A DNA stretch of 64,000 nt from JAYZBC01 sp036339375. Its GTDB lineage: Bacteria > Pseudomonadota > Alphaproteobacteria > MPNO01 > UBA2964. The notes under the pieces are model-generated. The model saw only the letters and a program-made list of their open reading frames with translations, was not told the DNA's origin and ran no database searches. Each line of letters starts with the position of its first letter. The first letter of the stretch is position 1. The stretch is from contig JAYZBC010000082.1 of assembly GCA_036339375.1 (NCBI GenBank), positions 26,551 through 90,550 of the forward strand, written 5' to 3'. The position numbers were made by a program, and so were the translations under genes. This document shows positions 16,173-26,013 of the stretch, piece after piece.

Positions 16173-17114
16173 TTGAGGGACAGTAGACATTTAGACCCAG
16201 AAAAATTCAGGGATCCTGATATTACCCTTACTGGAGATTTGCGTGCTCGTGTTCCTTTGGAGACTTTATCAACGCTTTGGTTTAATACTGGTTCCTTGTG
16301 CAATATAACCTGCAAAAACTGCTATATAGAATCAAGCCCAAGAAACAACCGCCTGTCTTATATTTCGTCAGAGGAAGTCAAATCCTATTTAAATGAAATT
16401 GCTCTTTTAAAGTTAAACACAAAAGAAATTGGTTTCACGGGTGGTGAACCATTTATGAATCCTGAGATAGCCCAGATTTTGGAAATATCTCTATCACAAG
16501 GTTTTAGGACGTTAATTTTAACTAACGCGATGCGTCCCATGCGTCGTTATGAAAGTGTGATAACAAAATTAAACGAAATTTACCCGGGGAAACTTATTTT
16601 GAGAGTTTCAATTGATCATTATTCGGAGTCGCTGCACGAAAGAATACGAGGCCCAGGCAGTTGGAAGGCTGCCATTGACGGATTAATTTGGCTGTCCAAT
16701 AACAATTTTCAAGTAAATGTCGCTGGGCGCACAATCTGGAAAGAGGAAGAAAAACACGTACGTGGTCGTTATGCTGACTTATTTTCACAATTTAAGATTA
16801 ACGTAAACGCACAGGATTCTTCACAATTGGTTTTGTTTCCAGAGATGGATGCCAACTTAGATGTTCCCGAAATCACAAGTGAATGTTGGCAAATTTTGGA
16901 TGTTAATCCGATGGACATGATGTGCAGCTCATCGCGTATGGTAATTAAACGGAGAGGTGTTGAAAAAACAGCTGTCATTGCTTGCACTTTATTACCCTAT
17001 GAAGATCAATTTGAACTTGGTCACTCAATTGCAGAATCCTTTGTGGATGTGAAACTCAATCATCCCCATTGCGCGCAATTTTGCGTTCTCGGTGGAGGCA
17101 GCTGCAGTCAATAA
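16173..17114 (+). CDS. Radical SAM enzyme with cysteine-rich C-terminus
   Basis: 313 residues. The radical SAM cluster motif C-x3-C-x2-C is C43, C47, C50 (CNITCKNC), followed by the GGEP motif in GFTGGEPFMNP that contacts SAM. The C-terminal third has further cysteines (SECW, MMCSSS, IACTLL) and ends HPHCAQFCVLGGGSC, suggesting one auxiliary Fe-S cluster as in SPASM or twitch domains. The only in-frame start near the domain is the TTG at 16173, 20 bases after the VOC stop; the next methionine lies inside the fold. No short precursor peptide gene is evident nearby, so peptide modification is not directly supported. Function unknown: it may modify a small molecule, a peptide or a protein. Confidence 0.8.
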   Translation: MRDSRHLDPEKFRDPDITLTGDLRARVPLETLSTLWFNTGSLCNITCKNCYIESSPRNNRLSYISSEEVKSYLNEIALLKLNTKEIGFTGGEPFMNPEIAQILEISLSQGFRTLILTNAMRPMRRYESVITKLNEIYPGKLILRVSIDHYSESLHERIRGPGSWKAAIDGLIWLSNNNFQVNVAGRTIWKEEEKHVRGRYADLFSQFKINVNAQDSSQLVLFPEMDANLDVPEITSECWQILDVNPMDMMCSSSRMVIKRRGVEKTAVIACTLLPYEDQFELGHSIAESFVDVKLNHPHCAQFCVLGGGSCSQ

Positions 17115-17210
17115 AAAAGAAAAGTTTTATTAGGATAACCGAGTAATTATAAACATTATAACGTCGGCTTCGTTAAAAAATTTGTTTTTAGTTTCAAAAG
17201 GAGAGCCTAA

Positions 17211-18671
17211 ATGTCTGATAGCAACCTTTCCCCAGAAAAATCTTATGTTTTTGATTTTATTGAGCGGAATAAAGAAGAGGTCAAAACAATTAGTGATTCA
17301 GTTTTCTATTTCGGTGAACTTGGAATGCAGGAAGTTGAAAGTGCTAAACTGCTCAGTGACACTCTCGAAGAGGCAGGGTTCGCTGTAGAACGAGGAATTT
17401 CCGGATTTCCAACAGGATTTTGTGCGACCTATGGTTCTGGGGAACCGGTAATCGCACTTCATACGGAATATGACGCTAATCCAAATAATAGTCAGGTTTC
17501 TGGATCTACTGAACAAAAAAATATTACCACCTATGGTCCGGGCCATTGTGAAGGGCATAACTGCAACGCCGCTGTTATGGTGTCCGGAGCAATAGCAGCC
17601 AAAAATGCTATGGAGAAGTTCGGCCTCAAGGGCACACTGAAGGTATTTGGTGCCCCCGGTGAAGAACAGCTTATCAGCCGGCCATATTATGTTCGTGATG
17701 GTTGGTTTGATGATGTTGATGTAGCAATCCATGATCATATAGGCGGTGACATGTCTACAGTCTACGGTCTAACACATTCTGCTGCTGTATCAGCGTATTT
17801 TCACTTTAAGGGGGAAACCGCCCACGCTTCTACGGCTCCCTGGCGTGCCCGCGATGCACTTGATGGTGTGGTGTTAATGGATATGGGAATGGCCCAATTT
17901 CGGGAACACATGGAACCAACAATGCGTGCTCATCGTGTCATTAAAGATGGGGGAGACCAACCTAACACTATACCCGCCAAAGCAACAGTTTGGTGGACAT
18001 TTAGAGCACCGACGGCTGAAGGCGCACGCGTTGTATTTGAACAAGGGAAAAAAATTGCTCAAGGTGCAGCGACGATGACTAACACTGAAGTAGAAATAGA
18101 GGTGATGAGTGCGGTTTGGCCCGTTCGAACCAACCAAGGATTGGCTGAAGTAATCCAGGAAAACTTATTGCTTGTTGGTGTGCCCGAATGGTCTGATGAA
18201 GAACAAAAATTTGCCAAGGACCTACAAAAAGCTGCTCAAGTAAAGATCGAGGGCCTTAAAAATGAAATAAAACCGCTGTTGGGTCCAACAGAACAAAGAG
18301 CGCCATCCAACGATTGTGGGGACGTGTCATGGAAAGTGCCTATGGGGAGAGTGGGTTTTGCTTCCAACGTTCCTAATGTACCTTTTCACCATTGGGCGGG
18401 TGGGGCTGCACTTGCTACCACGATTGCGCATAAGGGTTCTGTGGCAGGGGCAAAAACATTGGCCGGTTCCGTCTTAGATTTATTCTCCAATCCTTCGTTA
18501 ATTCATCGCGCTAAGGAAACATTTTCAAAAGAAATTGGCGACATTGTATACGAGCCACTCATTCCCGGTGAACAGAAACCCCCGGTTGATTTAAATCGTC
18601 AAATGATGGAGCAATTTCGACCCGCAATGCGAGAACATTACGTCAAGGAAAAACCAAAATTTGTAGAGTAA
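17211..18671 (+). CDS. M20-family amidohydrolase (AbgB-like, aminobenzoyl-glutamate utilisation type)
   Basis: 486 residues. Candidate zinc ligands lie in the segment GHCEGHNCNAA (about 111-121) and GAPGEE (about 148-153), with a later DHIGGD. An inserted dimerisation domain (about 190-310) contains the typical GETAHAS and PNTIPAKA patterns, as in the AbgB/p-aminobenzoyl-glutamate hydrolase and carboxypeptidase G2-related group. It hydrolyses an amide bond of an N-acyl amino acid or similar compound. The ribosome binding site AAAGGAGAG stands just before the ATG. It ends 8 bases from the stop of the convergent ThDP gene. No AbgA partner or AbgT transporter is present, so the substrate need not be folate-derived. 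Confidence 0.8.
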   Translation: MSDSNLSPEKSYVFDFIERNKEEVKTISDSVFYFGELGMQEVESAKLLSDTLEEAGFAVERGISGFPTGFCATYGSGEPVIALHTEYDANPNNSQVSGSTEQKNITTYGPGHCEGHNCNAAVMVSGAIAAKNAMEKFGLKGTLKVFGAPGEEQLISRPYYVRDGWFDDVDVAIHDHIGGDMSTVYGLTHSAAVSAYFHFKGETAHASTAPWRARDALDGVVLMDMGMAQFREHMEPTMRAHRVIKDGGDQPNTIPAKATVWWTFRAPTAEGARVVFEQGKKIAQGAATMTNTEVEIEVMSAVWPVRTNQGLAEVIQENLLLVGVPEWSDEEQKFAKDLQKAAQVKIEGLKNEIKPLLGPTEQRAPSNDCGDVSWKVPMGRVGFASNVPNVPFHHWAGGAALATTIAHKGSVAGAKTLAGSVLDLFSNPSLIHRAKETFSKEIGDIVYEPLIPGEQKPPVDLNRQMMEQFRPAMREHYVKEKPKFVE

Positions 18672-18679
18672 GAGAAAAA

Positions 18680-20305
18680 CTAATCTCGAACTTTAGGTAG
18701 GTGCATTAAATGCCAAGGGCTCGGTAATTCCCCGACAGGTATCTCAATAACAGTTGGTAATTTTTGTCCGAGACTTTTCTTCAGTGCATCTCGTAGGTCC
18801 TCTGGAGTTTCAGCGCGGATCCCCTGCGCGCCAAAAGCTTCTGCGTATTTCACAAAATCAGGGTTTTGTAAATCTGTTCCAATCACCCTCCCGCCGTATT
18901 TATGTACCTGGCTTCTCTTTACGTTTCCATACGCACCGTCATTAAAAACTAATGTAACTGTGCCGATCTGTTGTTGGACTGCGGTTGCAAGTTCATTTGA
19001 CGCAAACATAAAACCGCCGTCGCCTGTGAGTGAGACAACTTCTTTGTCTGGATTGGCAACTTTAACACCAAGTGCGGTGGGAAATCCGTAGCCGAGCGTA
19101 CCTTGATATCCGGGCGACACATAGGTCCGTGGGTAATAAAAGGGCATAGCGATACGGGCCATGTACGCCATTTGGGTAGATTCACCCACAACAAAACCAT
19201 CCTTCGGTAACTCTTTCCGCAATACATTAATAAAATTCCATTGCGGAGAAAGCTTTTCGAACTCTACCTGTAATTCAGCTTTGATCAATTCAAGTTCTTC
19301 CTTCCGCGAGGTTCGTTTTTGGTTATGTTTTTCCAAGGCGTTGGCAAGTGCCGCGAGGCCAATTTTTGCGTCCGCCGGAATGCCCACCATTGGACTTTGG
19401 TTGCGCCCTATTTCTGTAGAGTCAATATCCATGCGAATGAGTTTCATCCCTTTATTGACACCCCACCCGAAATATTGTTCAAACATTCTTGTACCAACGG
19501 CAAGGACAACGTCCGCTTTGGCATAGAGCCGATGGCCTACACTTTCGGGTATGCCCAAATAATGATTGCTTGGTACTGCACCTTTACCATTCCGCGACAT
19601 GCTAACTGGTGCTTGCAAAATTTCAGCAACAGCAAGGAGCTCTTCTTCTGCCCCGAAAACGCCGCGGCCGGAAAGAATTAACGGGTTTTTCGCCAAACCC
19701 AACATTTTTGCAGCGTTTTCTATCAGGATAGGGTCGGGTTTAAGTCCCTCTGGTTTCGGCATTGCTTCGAGAAGTGTAACCTCGGCTTCTAATTCCAAAG
19801 TATCTGGTGCGGCTTCAATACCAACTGGGCGAATTCGCCCGGATTGTAACTGTTGAAGGGCTGTTTCTATAATTCCCGGTGCTTCGGTTGGATGGTTAAT
19901 TCGGTCGGACCATTTGGTAAGCCTGGAGAGCACTCCTAGTTGATCGTTGATTTCGTGGTGGGATCCTAAATTCCGGTTAATTCGATTGGACGGGACTTGA
20001 CCTGAAATACATAAAACAGGCGAATTACACGCATAAGCGGTTGATAAGGCGGATGAAGAGTTGAGGAAGCCTGGTCCGGGGACAACTGCATAAGTGCCAA
20101 CTTTACCTGACGATGCGGCATATCCGAATGCCATATAACCACTCCCCTGTTCGTGCCTGTTATGAATAAATCGAATCGCATTTTTTTCATCGTATAAAGC
20201 GTTAAAAAAATGATCGAGTTGTACACCCGGAACCCCAAAGATTGTGCTTACTCCGTATTTTCTGAGTGATTTAATTATAGCTGCGCCACCTGTCATCCGA
20301 GCCAT
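18680..20305 (-). CDS. Thiamine diphosphate-dependent enzyme (acetolactate synthase/benzoylformate decarboxylase family)
   Basis: 541 residues in the standard three-domain order: the PYR domain with the proton-relay glutamate E52 in HNRHEQG, a central Rossmann-like domain (about 190-320), and the PP domain with the Mg/ThDP motif starting GDGGFMFASNEL and ending NDG. It is shorter and less regular than true acetolactate synthase large subunits, and there is no small regulatory subunit nearby. Decarboxylation or carboligation of a 2-oxo acid is more likely than branched-chain amino acid synthesis. An acyl-CoA ligase gene lies 104 bases upstream in the same direction and could activate the acid product. 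Both are divergent from the indolepyruvate oxidoreductase genes, hinting at shared 2-oxo acid metabolism. Confidence 0.85.
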   Translation of the reverse strand: MARMTGGAAIIKSLRKYGVSTIFGVPGVQLDHFFNALYDEKNAIRFIHNRHEQGSGYMAFGYAASSGKVGTYAVVPGPGFLNSSSALSTAYACNSPVLCISGQVPSNRINRNLGSHHEINDQLGVLSRLTKWSDRINHPTEAPGIIETALQQLQSGRIRPVGIEAAPDTLELEAEVTLLEAMPKPEGLKPDPILIENAAKMLGLAKNPLILSGRGVFGAEEELLAVAEILQAPVSMSRNGKGAVPSNHYLGIPESVGHRLYAKADVVLAVGTRMFEQYFGWGVNKGMKLIRMDIDSTEIGRNQSPMVGIPADAKIGLAALANALEKHNQKRTSRKEELELIKAELQVEFEKLSPQWNFINVLRKELPKDGFVVGESTQMAYMARIAMPFYYPRTYVSPGYQGTLGYGFPTALGVKVANPDKEVVSLTGDGGFMFASNELATAVQQQIGTVTLVFNDGAYGNVKRSQVHKYGGRVIGTDLQNPDFVKYAEAFGAQGIRAETPEDLRDALKKSLGQKLPTVIEIPVGELPSPWHLMHLPKVRD

Positions 20306-20409
20306 TTAGCTCTCCTTGAGTCAAATGTTTATTTTTCGCTTAAATTTTTAACAGTCTTTATGATCATTTGTAACGGTCAGTCGCAGTTGCGTTAGAGTTT
20401 GTCAAATGG

Positions 20410-21948
20410 TCACGGAGTTTTATATTCTTTTAGAAATGTTTCACGAAGTTTAGGTTTTTGAACCTTCCCAGAAGGTGTTTTGGGTATTGTATCCACTATA
20501 CGAATAATTTTGGGTCTTTTAAAGCGGGCTAAATGTTCTGTACAATGATTTAAGATATCCTCGGTATGTGGTGTGCTTCCATCTTTTGCCACTATATAAC
20601 CGACGAGGGCTTCCCCCCATCGTTTATCGGGGATGCCAAACACCGTGCAATCAACGATTGACGGATGCTTTTCGAGGACAATTTCTACCTCTCGGGGATA
20701 AATATTGACGCCTCCAGAAACAATCATATCCTTGGAACGTCCTACCAACGTTATAAAACCCTCTTTATCTTTTGTAGCGAGGTCACCGGTCCAACCCCAA
20801 CCGTCATTGTTACGAAAATAGGAATTTGTTTCCTTTGGATCGTCGTAATAACCCGTCATCAAAAAAGGGCCTCGGACGATGATTTCACCGCTTTCGTCCA
20901 CCTCGACAGAGTTTCCATTTTTATCGACAATATCTAATTCTACACCAATTGCATTTCGACCAACCGTATTTGCAAATTTTCGGGGATGACTTGGCCTGTA
21001 AAAACAAATTGGCCCTGTTTCTGATTGGCCATAGTGGTTAGTAAATAATGTGTTTGGCATTTTTTCATTTACGTCTGAAACAAGGCCGGGCGGAGAAGTT
21101 GCGCCGCCACAAGCAATGTTGTTTAAAGTCTTCAGAGATTTTGGATCGAAATGACTATCGGTGAGTAATTCACGCAATTGAATAGGAACCATGAAAGAGC
21201 ATGTAATGTCGTGGCCCTCTGTTTGAATGGCGAAGTCGTCCGGATCCCAGCTATCAAATATGACTGCGGTCGCTCCTACGTACAGGGCAGTAGGAAGCCA
21301 AACTAAAGAGCCCATGGCATGGTAAAATGGAGTTATCATTCCAACAATATCGGTTTCAGTTACCCCATGTTCTATTGCGGTGGTATATGTGCTAACAAAT
21401 CGAGCCTGATGACTAACCATGGCACCTTTTGGTAAACCTGTTGTACCTCCAGTGAAGGTCATGGCAAAAGGAGTGTTTTCAGAAAGACCTAGATCAATGT
21501 TTCTATCGGTTTGAGCAGCAATAAAACGGTCAAAGGGAATCCAGCCGTCATATCCAGGTTGGCCTATTACAACCACTGTCTTGAGGTTTGGCAAACGGTC
21601 AGTGATTGTTGAAATTTTTTCCTGAAAAATTTCCTCCACAACAATGAGTGTTACTTTTGTTTTATTTAAAATAGTGACCAGTTCGTCAGGCGCGTAAGCA
21701 GGCAACAGATTTACCAGTAAACCTCCCGTTTGGGATCCGCCAAAAATTGAAATGGCGTATTCAGGTGAATTGCGTGACATAATGGCCCAGGTATCACCAA
21801 TAGAAATGCCATAACTCATTAGCCCGTTTGCAAATCTATTTGCGGATTGACCGACCTCGCCATACGTCATCAGCCGCTTGCGATAAATAAAAGCAATTTT
21901 GTTTGGGTGTCTGTCCGCACTTAGCCGCAAAATATCGCCAGTGAGCAA
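20410..21948 (-). CDS. AMP-forming acyl-CoA synthetase (ANL superfamily)
   Basis: 512 residues. The ATP-binding loop TFTGGTTGLPKG is at about 164-175. The adenylate motifs YGQSETGP and GWGWTGDLA follow, and the hinge plus C-terminal lysine motif are GRSKDMIVSGGVNIYP and PKTPSGKVQKPK. All core motifs are intact, so this is an active ligase that makes an acyl-AMP and then an acyl-CoA from a carboxylic acid. Medium-chain or aromatic acids are the commonest substrates for this length and motif set. It is upstream of the ThDP enzyme on the same strand and starts 171 bases from the divergent iorA-like gene, so it is probably expressed with the ThDP gene. Confidence 0.85.
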   Translation of the reverse strand: MLTGDILRLSADRHPNKIAFIYRKRLMTYGEVGQSANRFANGLMSYGISIGDTWAIMSRNSPEYAISIFGGSQTGGLLVNLLPAYAPDELVTILNKTKVTLIVVEEIFQEKISTITDRLPNLKTVVVIGQPGYDGWIPFDRFIAAQTDRNIDLGLSENTPFAMTFTGGTTGLPKGAMVSHQARFVSTYTTAIEHGVTETDIVGMITPFYHAMGSLVWLPTALYVGATAVIFDSWDPDDFAIQTEGHDITCSFMVPIQLRELLTDSHFDPKSLKTLNNIACGGATSPPGLVSDVNEKMPNTLFTNHYGQSETGPICFYRPSHPRKFANTVGRNAIGVELDIVDKNGNSVEVDESGEIIVRGPFLMTGYYDDPKETNSYFRNNDGWGWTGDLATKDKEGFITLVGRSKDMIVSGGVNIYPREVEIVLEKHPSIVDCTVFGIPDKRWGEALVGYIVAKDGSTPHTEDILNHCTEHLARFKRPKIIRIVDTIPKTPSGKVQKPKLRETFLKEYKTP

Positions 21949-22085
21949 AGCTAAACTCCTAATTGAATTTGTGTCAGCAAACTATCCTAAACCCCAAACT
22001 TTCGCACCTACTAATCCAAATTGTGCATTTCCACGCTAAAATTGATTGAGCGAGTTCCATTGACCGCGTGAATGGCGCTGTTAAA

Positions 22086-22104
22086 GTCTTGCATGTAGCA
22101 AGAC
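22086..22104. promoter_or_regulatory. Perfect 7-bp inverted repeat 15 bases before the iorA-like gene
   Basis: GTCTTGC, a 5-base spacer ATGTA, then GCAAGAC. The arms are fully complementary and lie in the divergent promoter region between the acyl-CoA ligase and the iorA-like gene. It could be an operator for a dimeric regulator or a short hairpin in the mRNA leader that affects translation. No U-tract follows, so it is not a terminator. No cognate regulator is encoded nearby. Confidence 0.4.
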
Positions 22105-22119
22105 GCAAAAGGGAAAACG

Positions 22120-24264
22120 ATGGAACGGTCCTTTAAAAAAGAAGTGGAGAAATTACGTCTGGGCGAAGGTGACACCTTTCATGGGGAAGGGATACTCGCG
22201 GTAACCAAAGCTTTACTGCAGTCGGGTGTTTCCTACGTTGGTGGATATCAAGGGGCTCCCATATCCCATTTAATGGATGTTCTTTCTGATGCTGAGCCTG
22301 TTCTGGATGAACTTGGCGTTCATTTTGAGGTTTGTGCCAACGAGGCGTCTGCGGCCGCGATGCTTGCAGCTTCGATAAATTATCCAGTACGGGGGGCCGT
22401 GACTTGGAAATCTGTCGTTGGCACCAATGTTGCTGCAGATGGTTTGTCAAACCTAGCTTCTGCAGGTGTGAAAGGCGGTGCCTTGATCGTTATTGGGGAA
22501 GACTATGGGGAAGGTTCAAGTATTATTCAGGAACGTACACATGCTTTTGCAATGAAGTCCTCAATGTGTTTGCTAGACCCAAGACCAGAATTGCCCACAA
22601 TTGTACGAATGGTTGAAGAGGCCTTCCGCTTGTCAGAAGCGTCTAACATGCCTGCAATGTTGGAGCTCCGTATTAGGGCATGCCACGTTTTTGGGCATTT
22701 TGATGCTTCCAATAATACACACCCAATCTTTTCACGAAACAAGCCAATTGAGGAAGCAGAGTTTGAATTTTCCCGGGTTTGCTTACCGCCAGCGACTTAT
22801 TCTCAGGAAAAACAAAAAATTAACCAACGCCTGCCGGCCGCCATCCGCTATATTGCCGACAACCAACTCAATGAGCATTTTATAGGAGACATTCCCGAGA
22901 TTGGGGTTATTGTTCAAGGTGGAATTTACAACACATTAATGCGCGCATTTAGACAGTTTGGTATAGCAGATACGTATGGAAAATCCCGTATTTCAACATT
23001 TGTTCTCAATGTTACCTATCCTCTCGTGCCGGAGGAAATTGCGGAATTTTGTGTTGGAAAGACAGCTGTTTTAATCGTCGAAGAAGGGCAACCAGATTTT
23101 ATCGAACAAGCTATAAACGCAATTTTGCGCAAGAAAGATTTAAATACTCAAATTTGTGGGAAAGATGTTTTTCCGTTGGCTGGTGAATACACCTCCGAAG
23201 TGATGCTACGTGGTATCCATGGTTTTATTTCTCAACATGCTCCCCCACAATTAGAAATATCAGACAAATTGGCCTTTATTGGCACTCTTTTTTCAGATCG
23301 GGATGAGACAAAAGAAACTCTTGGTGCAGACTTTCCCGTCCGGACTCCAAGCTTTTGTACAGGTTGTCCGGAAAGGCCAGTTTTTAGTGCGATTAAAATA
23401 CTTGAACGGGAGCTTGGTCCAACCCACGTTAGTGCTGACATTGGTTGCCATACATTTGCGGCGCTGCCACCTTTCAATGTAGGCAATACAGTAATGGGGT
23501 ATGGGCTCGGGTTAGCCAGTTCAGCCGGTTTAGCGCCAAATTTCAATAAACGCGTTATCAGTATCATGGGGGATGGTGGTTTTTGGCATAATGGAATGTC
23601 AAGCGGCGTTGCGGCTGCTCAAGCCAATGGTAACGATGGCGTTTTACTAGTAATTAAAAATGGATACACATCAGCTACCGGCTGGCAATTGCTACCTTCT
23701 AGCAGTCGGGACCGCCATGGCCGCCCTCGAGACATGTCAATTGAGCGTGTCTTGAAAGGGCTCGGGATAAAATGGCTTCGAGAAATTCGCACTTATTCTA
23801 TTGCTAAAATGATAAAAACTCTTCGGAAGGCAATGAAAACCCAGGTTCAAGGCTTAAAAGTAATAATTGCTGATGGAGAATGCCAGCTTGCCCGACAACG
23901 GAGAATAAGGCCTGAAATTTCTAAGAAACTATCCCTTGGCAAGCGAGTGGTGAGAGAACGCTTTGGAGTTGATGAAGATGTATGTACCGGTGATCATTCT
24001 TGTATTCGTCTTTCCGGATGTCCTTCGTTAACGATTAAGCCATCAACCGATCCATTGAAGAAAGATCCAGTAGCTCACGTAAATAACGACTGTGTGGGAT
24101 GTGGGGTTTGTGGAGAAATTGCGCATGCGGCTGTGTTGTGTCCCTCTTTTTTTAAAGCAAGAATTATTAGGAATGCAAATTGGTTTGATCGTTTCCTCTG
24201 GATGGTTCGAACCACAGTCATCAGTTTTTTAGCGCCACCAGAGAGTGTGAAAAGAGCCTCGTAA
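22120..24264 (+). CDS. iorA: Indolepyruvate:ferredoxin oxidoreductase, IorA-like subunit with ferredoxin domain
   Basis: 714 residues. The N-terminal pyruvate-oxidoreductase domain has GYQGAPISHLMDVLSD. The ThDP domain (about 405-600) has the cluster-binding segment FCTGCPERPVFSA and the ThDP/Mg motif beginning GDGGFWHNGM near residue 485. The C-terminal ferredoxin part (about 615-685) has VCTGDHSCIRLSGCP and DCVGCGVCGE. In the first of these, the third position of the usual CTGC is aspartate, so that cluster may be altered, although I believe this is common in the proteobacterial branch. It oxidatively decarboxylates arylpyruvates to aryl-acetyl-CoA, reducing ferredoxin. GGGAAAA precedes the ATG. 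The partner beta gene follows by 2 bases. Such oxygen-sensitive chemistry in this setting suggests aromatic amino acid breakdown. Confidence 0.85.
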   Translation: MERSFKKEVEKLRLGEGDTFHGEGILAVTKALLQSGVSYVGGYQGAPISHLMDVLSDAEPVLDELGVHFEVCANEASAAAMLAASINYPVRGAVTWKSVVGTNVAADGLSNLASAGVKGGALIVIGEDYGEGSSIIQERTHAFAMKSSMCLLDPRPELPTIVRMVEEAFRLSEASNMPAMLELRIRACHVFGHFDASNNTHPIFSRNKPIEEAEFEFSRVCLPPATYSQEKQKINQRLPAAIRYIADNQLNEHFIGDIPEIGVIVQGGIYNTLMRAFRQFGIADTYGKSRISTFVLNVTYPLVPEEIAEFCVGKTAVLIVEEGQPDFIEQAINAILRKKDLNTQICGKDVFPLAGEYTSEVMLRGIHGFISQHAPPQLEISDKLAFIGTLFSDRDETKETLGADFPVRTPSFCTGCPERPVFSAIKILERELGPTHVSADIGCHTFAALPPFNVGNTVMGYGLGLASSAGLAPNFNKRVISIMGDGGFWHNGMSSGVAAAQANGNDGVLLVIKNGYTSATGWQLLPSSSRDRHGRPRDMSIERVLKGLGIKWLREIRTYSIAKMIKTLRKAMKTQVQGLKVIIADGECQLARQRRIRPEISKKLSLGKRVVRERFGVDEDVCTGDHSCIRLSGCPSLTIKPSTDPLKKDPVAHVNNDCVGCGVCGEIAHAAVLCPSFFKARIIRNANWFDRFLWMVRTTVISFLAPPESVKRAS

Positions 24265-24266
24265 TA

Positions 24267-25787
24267 ATGTCTGACGATTTGCGTCCCATTACGCTTCAAG
24301 TATCTGCTATTGGTGGTGAAGGGGGAGGTGTCCTTTCAGGATGGATTGTGGCGGCTGCCCAAAACGCCGGATTTCCCGTGCAAAGCACATCTATACCCGG
24401 AGTTGCTCAGCGTACCGGTGCAACCGTTTATTATTTAGAAGTTTTTCCAATTCCGATTACCGACCTTGACGGAAAACGTCCGATAATGGCCCTTTATCCA
24501 GGTGTGGGTGACATCGATATTATGCTAGCAAGCGAATTTGCTGAAGCAGGAAGGGCAATTGCCAATGGTTTTATAACACCGGATCGAACTCATTTGATAG
24601 CTTCAACGCATCGCGTTTATTCGATAGGAGAGCGAAGTGACATGGGCGATGGTAGATATGAAAATGATAAACTTTTTGATGTTATACGAAAGCGATCCAA
24701 ACAAGCTTTTTTAGGAGACTTCCGTGAAGTCGCACAAACAGCCGGCGTCAGTTTGAATGCCGTTTTACTTGGAATTCTGGCATCGATTGAACGTTTACCT
24801 ATGTCTAAAGCGGATTACGAAATTGCAATTAAAGAAACCGGTATTGCCGTAGAACCAAATTTGCGTGGTTTTGAAGTTGGTTTGGCTTATAAATTTTCAG
24901 ATGAACCGCAAAAGAATGACCCAACTTCCCACAAAAAAAAGGATATTGTTAAGGAATTGGAAAGCCGGATTTACGCAGAGTTTCAAAATTCTGCCCACCA
25001 AACTTTGATTGAGGCAGTATATCGATTGACTGATTATCAGGATGAAGAATACGCATCTTTATATCTTAACAGGATGGCTAAAATTTCGGAGTTTGAAAAA
25101 AATGCTCTTGGAAAAGGGACACTTACTATAGAGGCAGGACGCCATTTAGCTCTTTGGATGACCTACGAAGACGTTATCCGAGTTGCACAGTTAAAATCTG
25201 ACCCAAAAAGATTTGAAAAAATTCGTAGTGAAGTTGGGGCAAAACCGGAGGAACCTATACAGGTCATTGATTTTTTTAAACCAGGTATTGAAGAAATTTG
25301 TTCAATTTTGCCGAACCGGTTGGGCAGAGCATTTCTAAACTTTGCAAAACGTCGAGATTGGAATTCCCGCGCGTATTTGGGGTTGCACTTAAAAAGCACC
25401 AGTATTTTTGGTTACCTGCGTCTTAGATTGCTTGCGGGTCTCCGCCGCTGGAGACGCGGGACTTACAAATTTATTGAAGAGCAAGCAAACATTGAAACGT
25501 GGCTAAAGGATATTCAACAAGCTATAAATATCGATGTTGCTTTAGCTCAGGCAATCGTCGAATGCGCTCGACTGGTTAAGGGTTACGGGGACACACATCA
25601 ACGGGGTTTTCAAAATTTCACGCGGATTCGAGAAAAAATAATTTTGCCAGCCTTGTCGGGGGCGATTTCCGCAAACAAAGCGGTTGATGCACTTTCTAAT
25701 GCAAGTGTCGCAGCATTGGGGGATCCGGAGAATGATCTTCTTGATTCCGTTTTTGAAAGTATAGAAAAACAGTTGTCGGGGACATAA
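24267..25787 (+). CDS. iorB: Indolepyruvate oxidoreductase, IorB-like gamma-domain subunit with long C-terminal DUF6537-type region
   Basis: 506 residues. The first about 200 residues are the 2-oxoacid:acceptor oxidoreductase gamma domain, starting VSAIGGEGGGVLSGWIV and continuing TSIPGVAQRTGATVYY. The remaining about 300 residues are helical and match the extension found on the proteobacterial IorB-type proteins, much longer than the archaeal IorB. Together with the preceding gene it would make the complete alpha/beta enzyme. Two bases separate the genes. The product is cytoplasmic. The C-terminal region has no visible cysteine cluster motif. A 226-base AT-rich gap with no gene follows before the next LLM gene. 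Confidence 0.8.
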   Translation: MSDDLRPITLQVSAIGGEGGGVLSGWIVAAAQNAGFPVQSTSIPGVAQRTGATVYYLEVFPIPITDLDGKRPIMALYPGVGDIDIMLASEFAEAGRAIANGFITPDRTHLIASTHRVYSIGERSDMGDGRYENDKLFDVIRKRSKQAFLGDFREVAQTAGVSLNAVLLGILASIERLPMSKADYEIAIKETGIAVEPNLRGFEVGLAYKFSDEPQKNDPTSHKKKDIVKELESRIYAEFQNSAHQTLIEAVYRLTDYQDEEYASLYLNRMAKISEFEKNALGKGTLTIEAGRHLALWMTYEDVIRVAQLKSDPKRFEKIRSEVGAKPEEPIQVIDFFKPGIEEICSILPNRLGRAFLNFAKRRDWNSRAYLGLHLKSTSIFGYLRLRLLAGLRRWRRGTYKFIEEQANIETWLKDIQQAINIDVALAQAIVECARLVKGYGDTHQRGFQNFTRIREKIILPALSGAISANKAVDALSNASVAALGDPENDLLDSVFESIEKQLSGT

Positions 25788-26013
25788 TTTACGGTTCAAT
25801 TCGAAACAATTACATAGGATAAATTTGCTTTGAGATTTTGAGCCTTTTATCGTGCCAAAGAAATATTTGTTGATTAAATAAACTCCGTTTAAAATCCTAT
25901 TTTTTGGTATTTGTTGAACAGCGCTTGAATCTTTTAATTAAAAAATGTTTTAAAGACGGCAAATAGCAGCCAAAATAAAAGGGCATTATGAAAGTTGGAA
26001 CGGTGTAAGGTCT

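Noticed and set aside
16173..17114. RiPP maturase with a nearby precursor peptide
   Set aside because: No small open frame with a ribosome binding site and a leader-core layout is visible in the flanking 100-base gaps.
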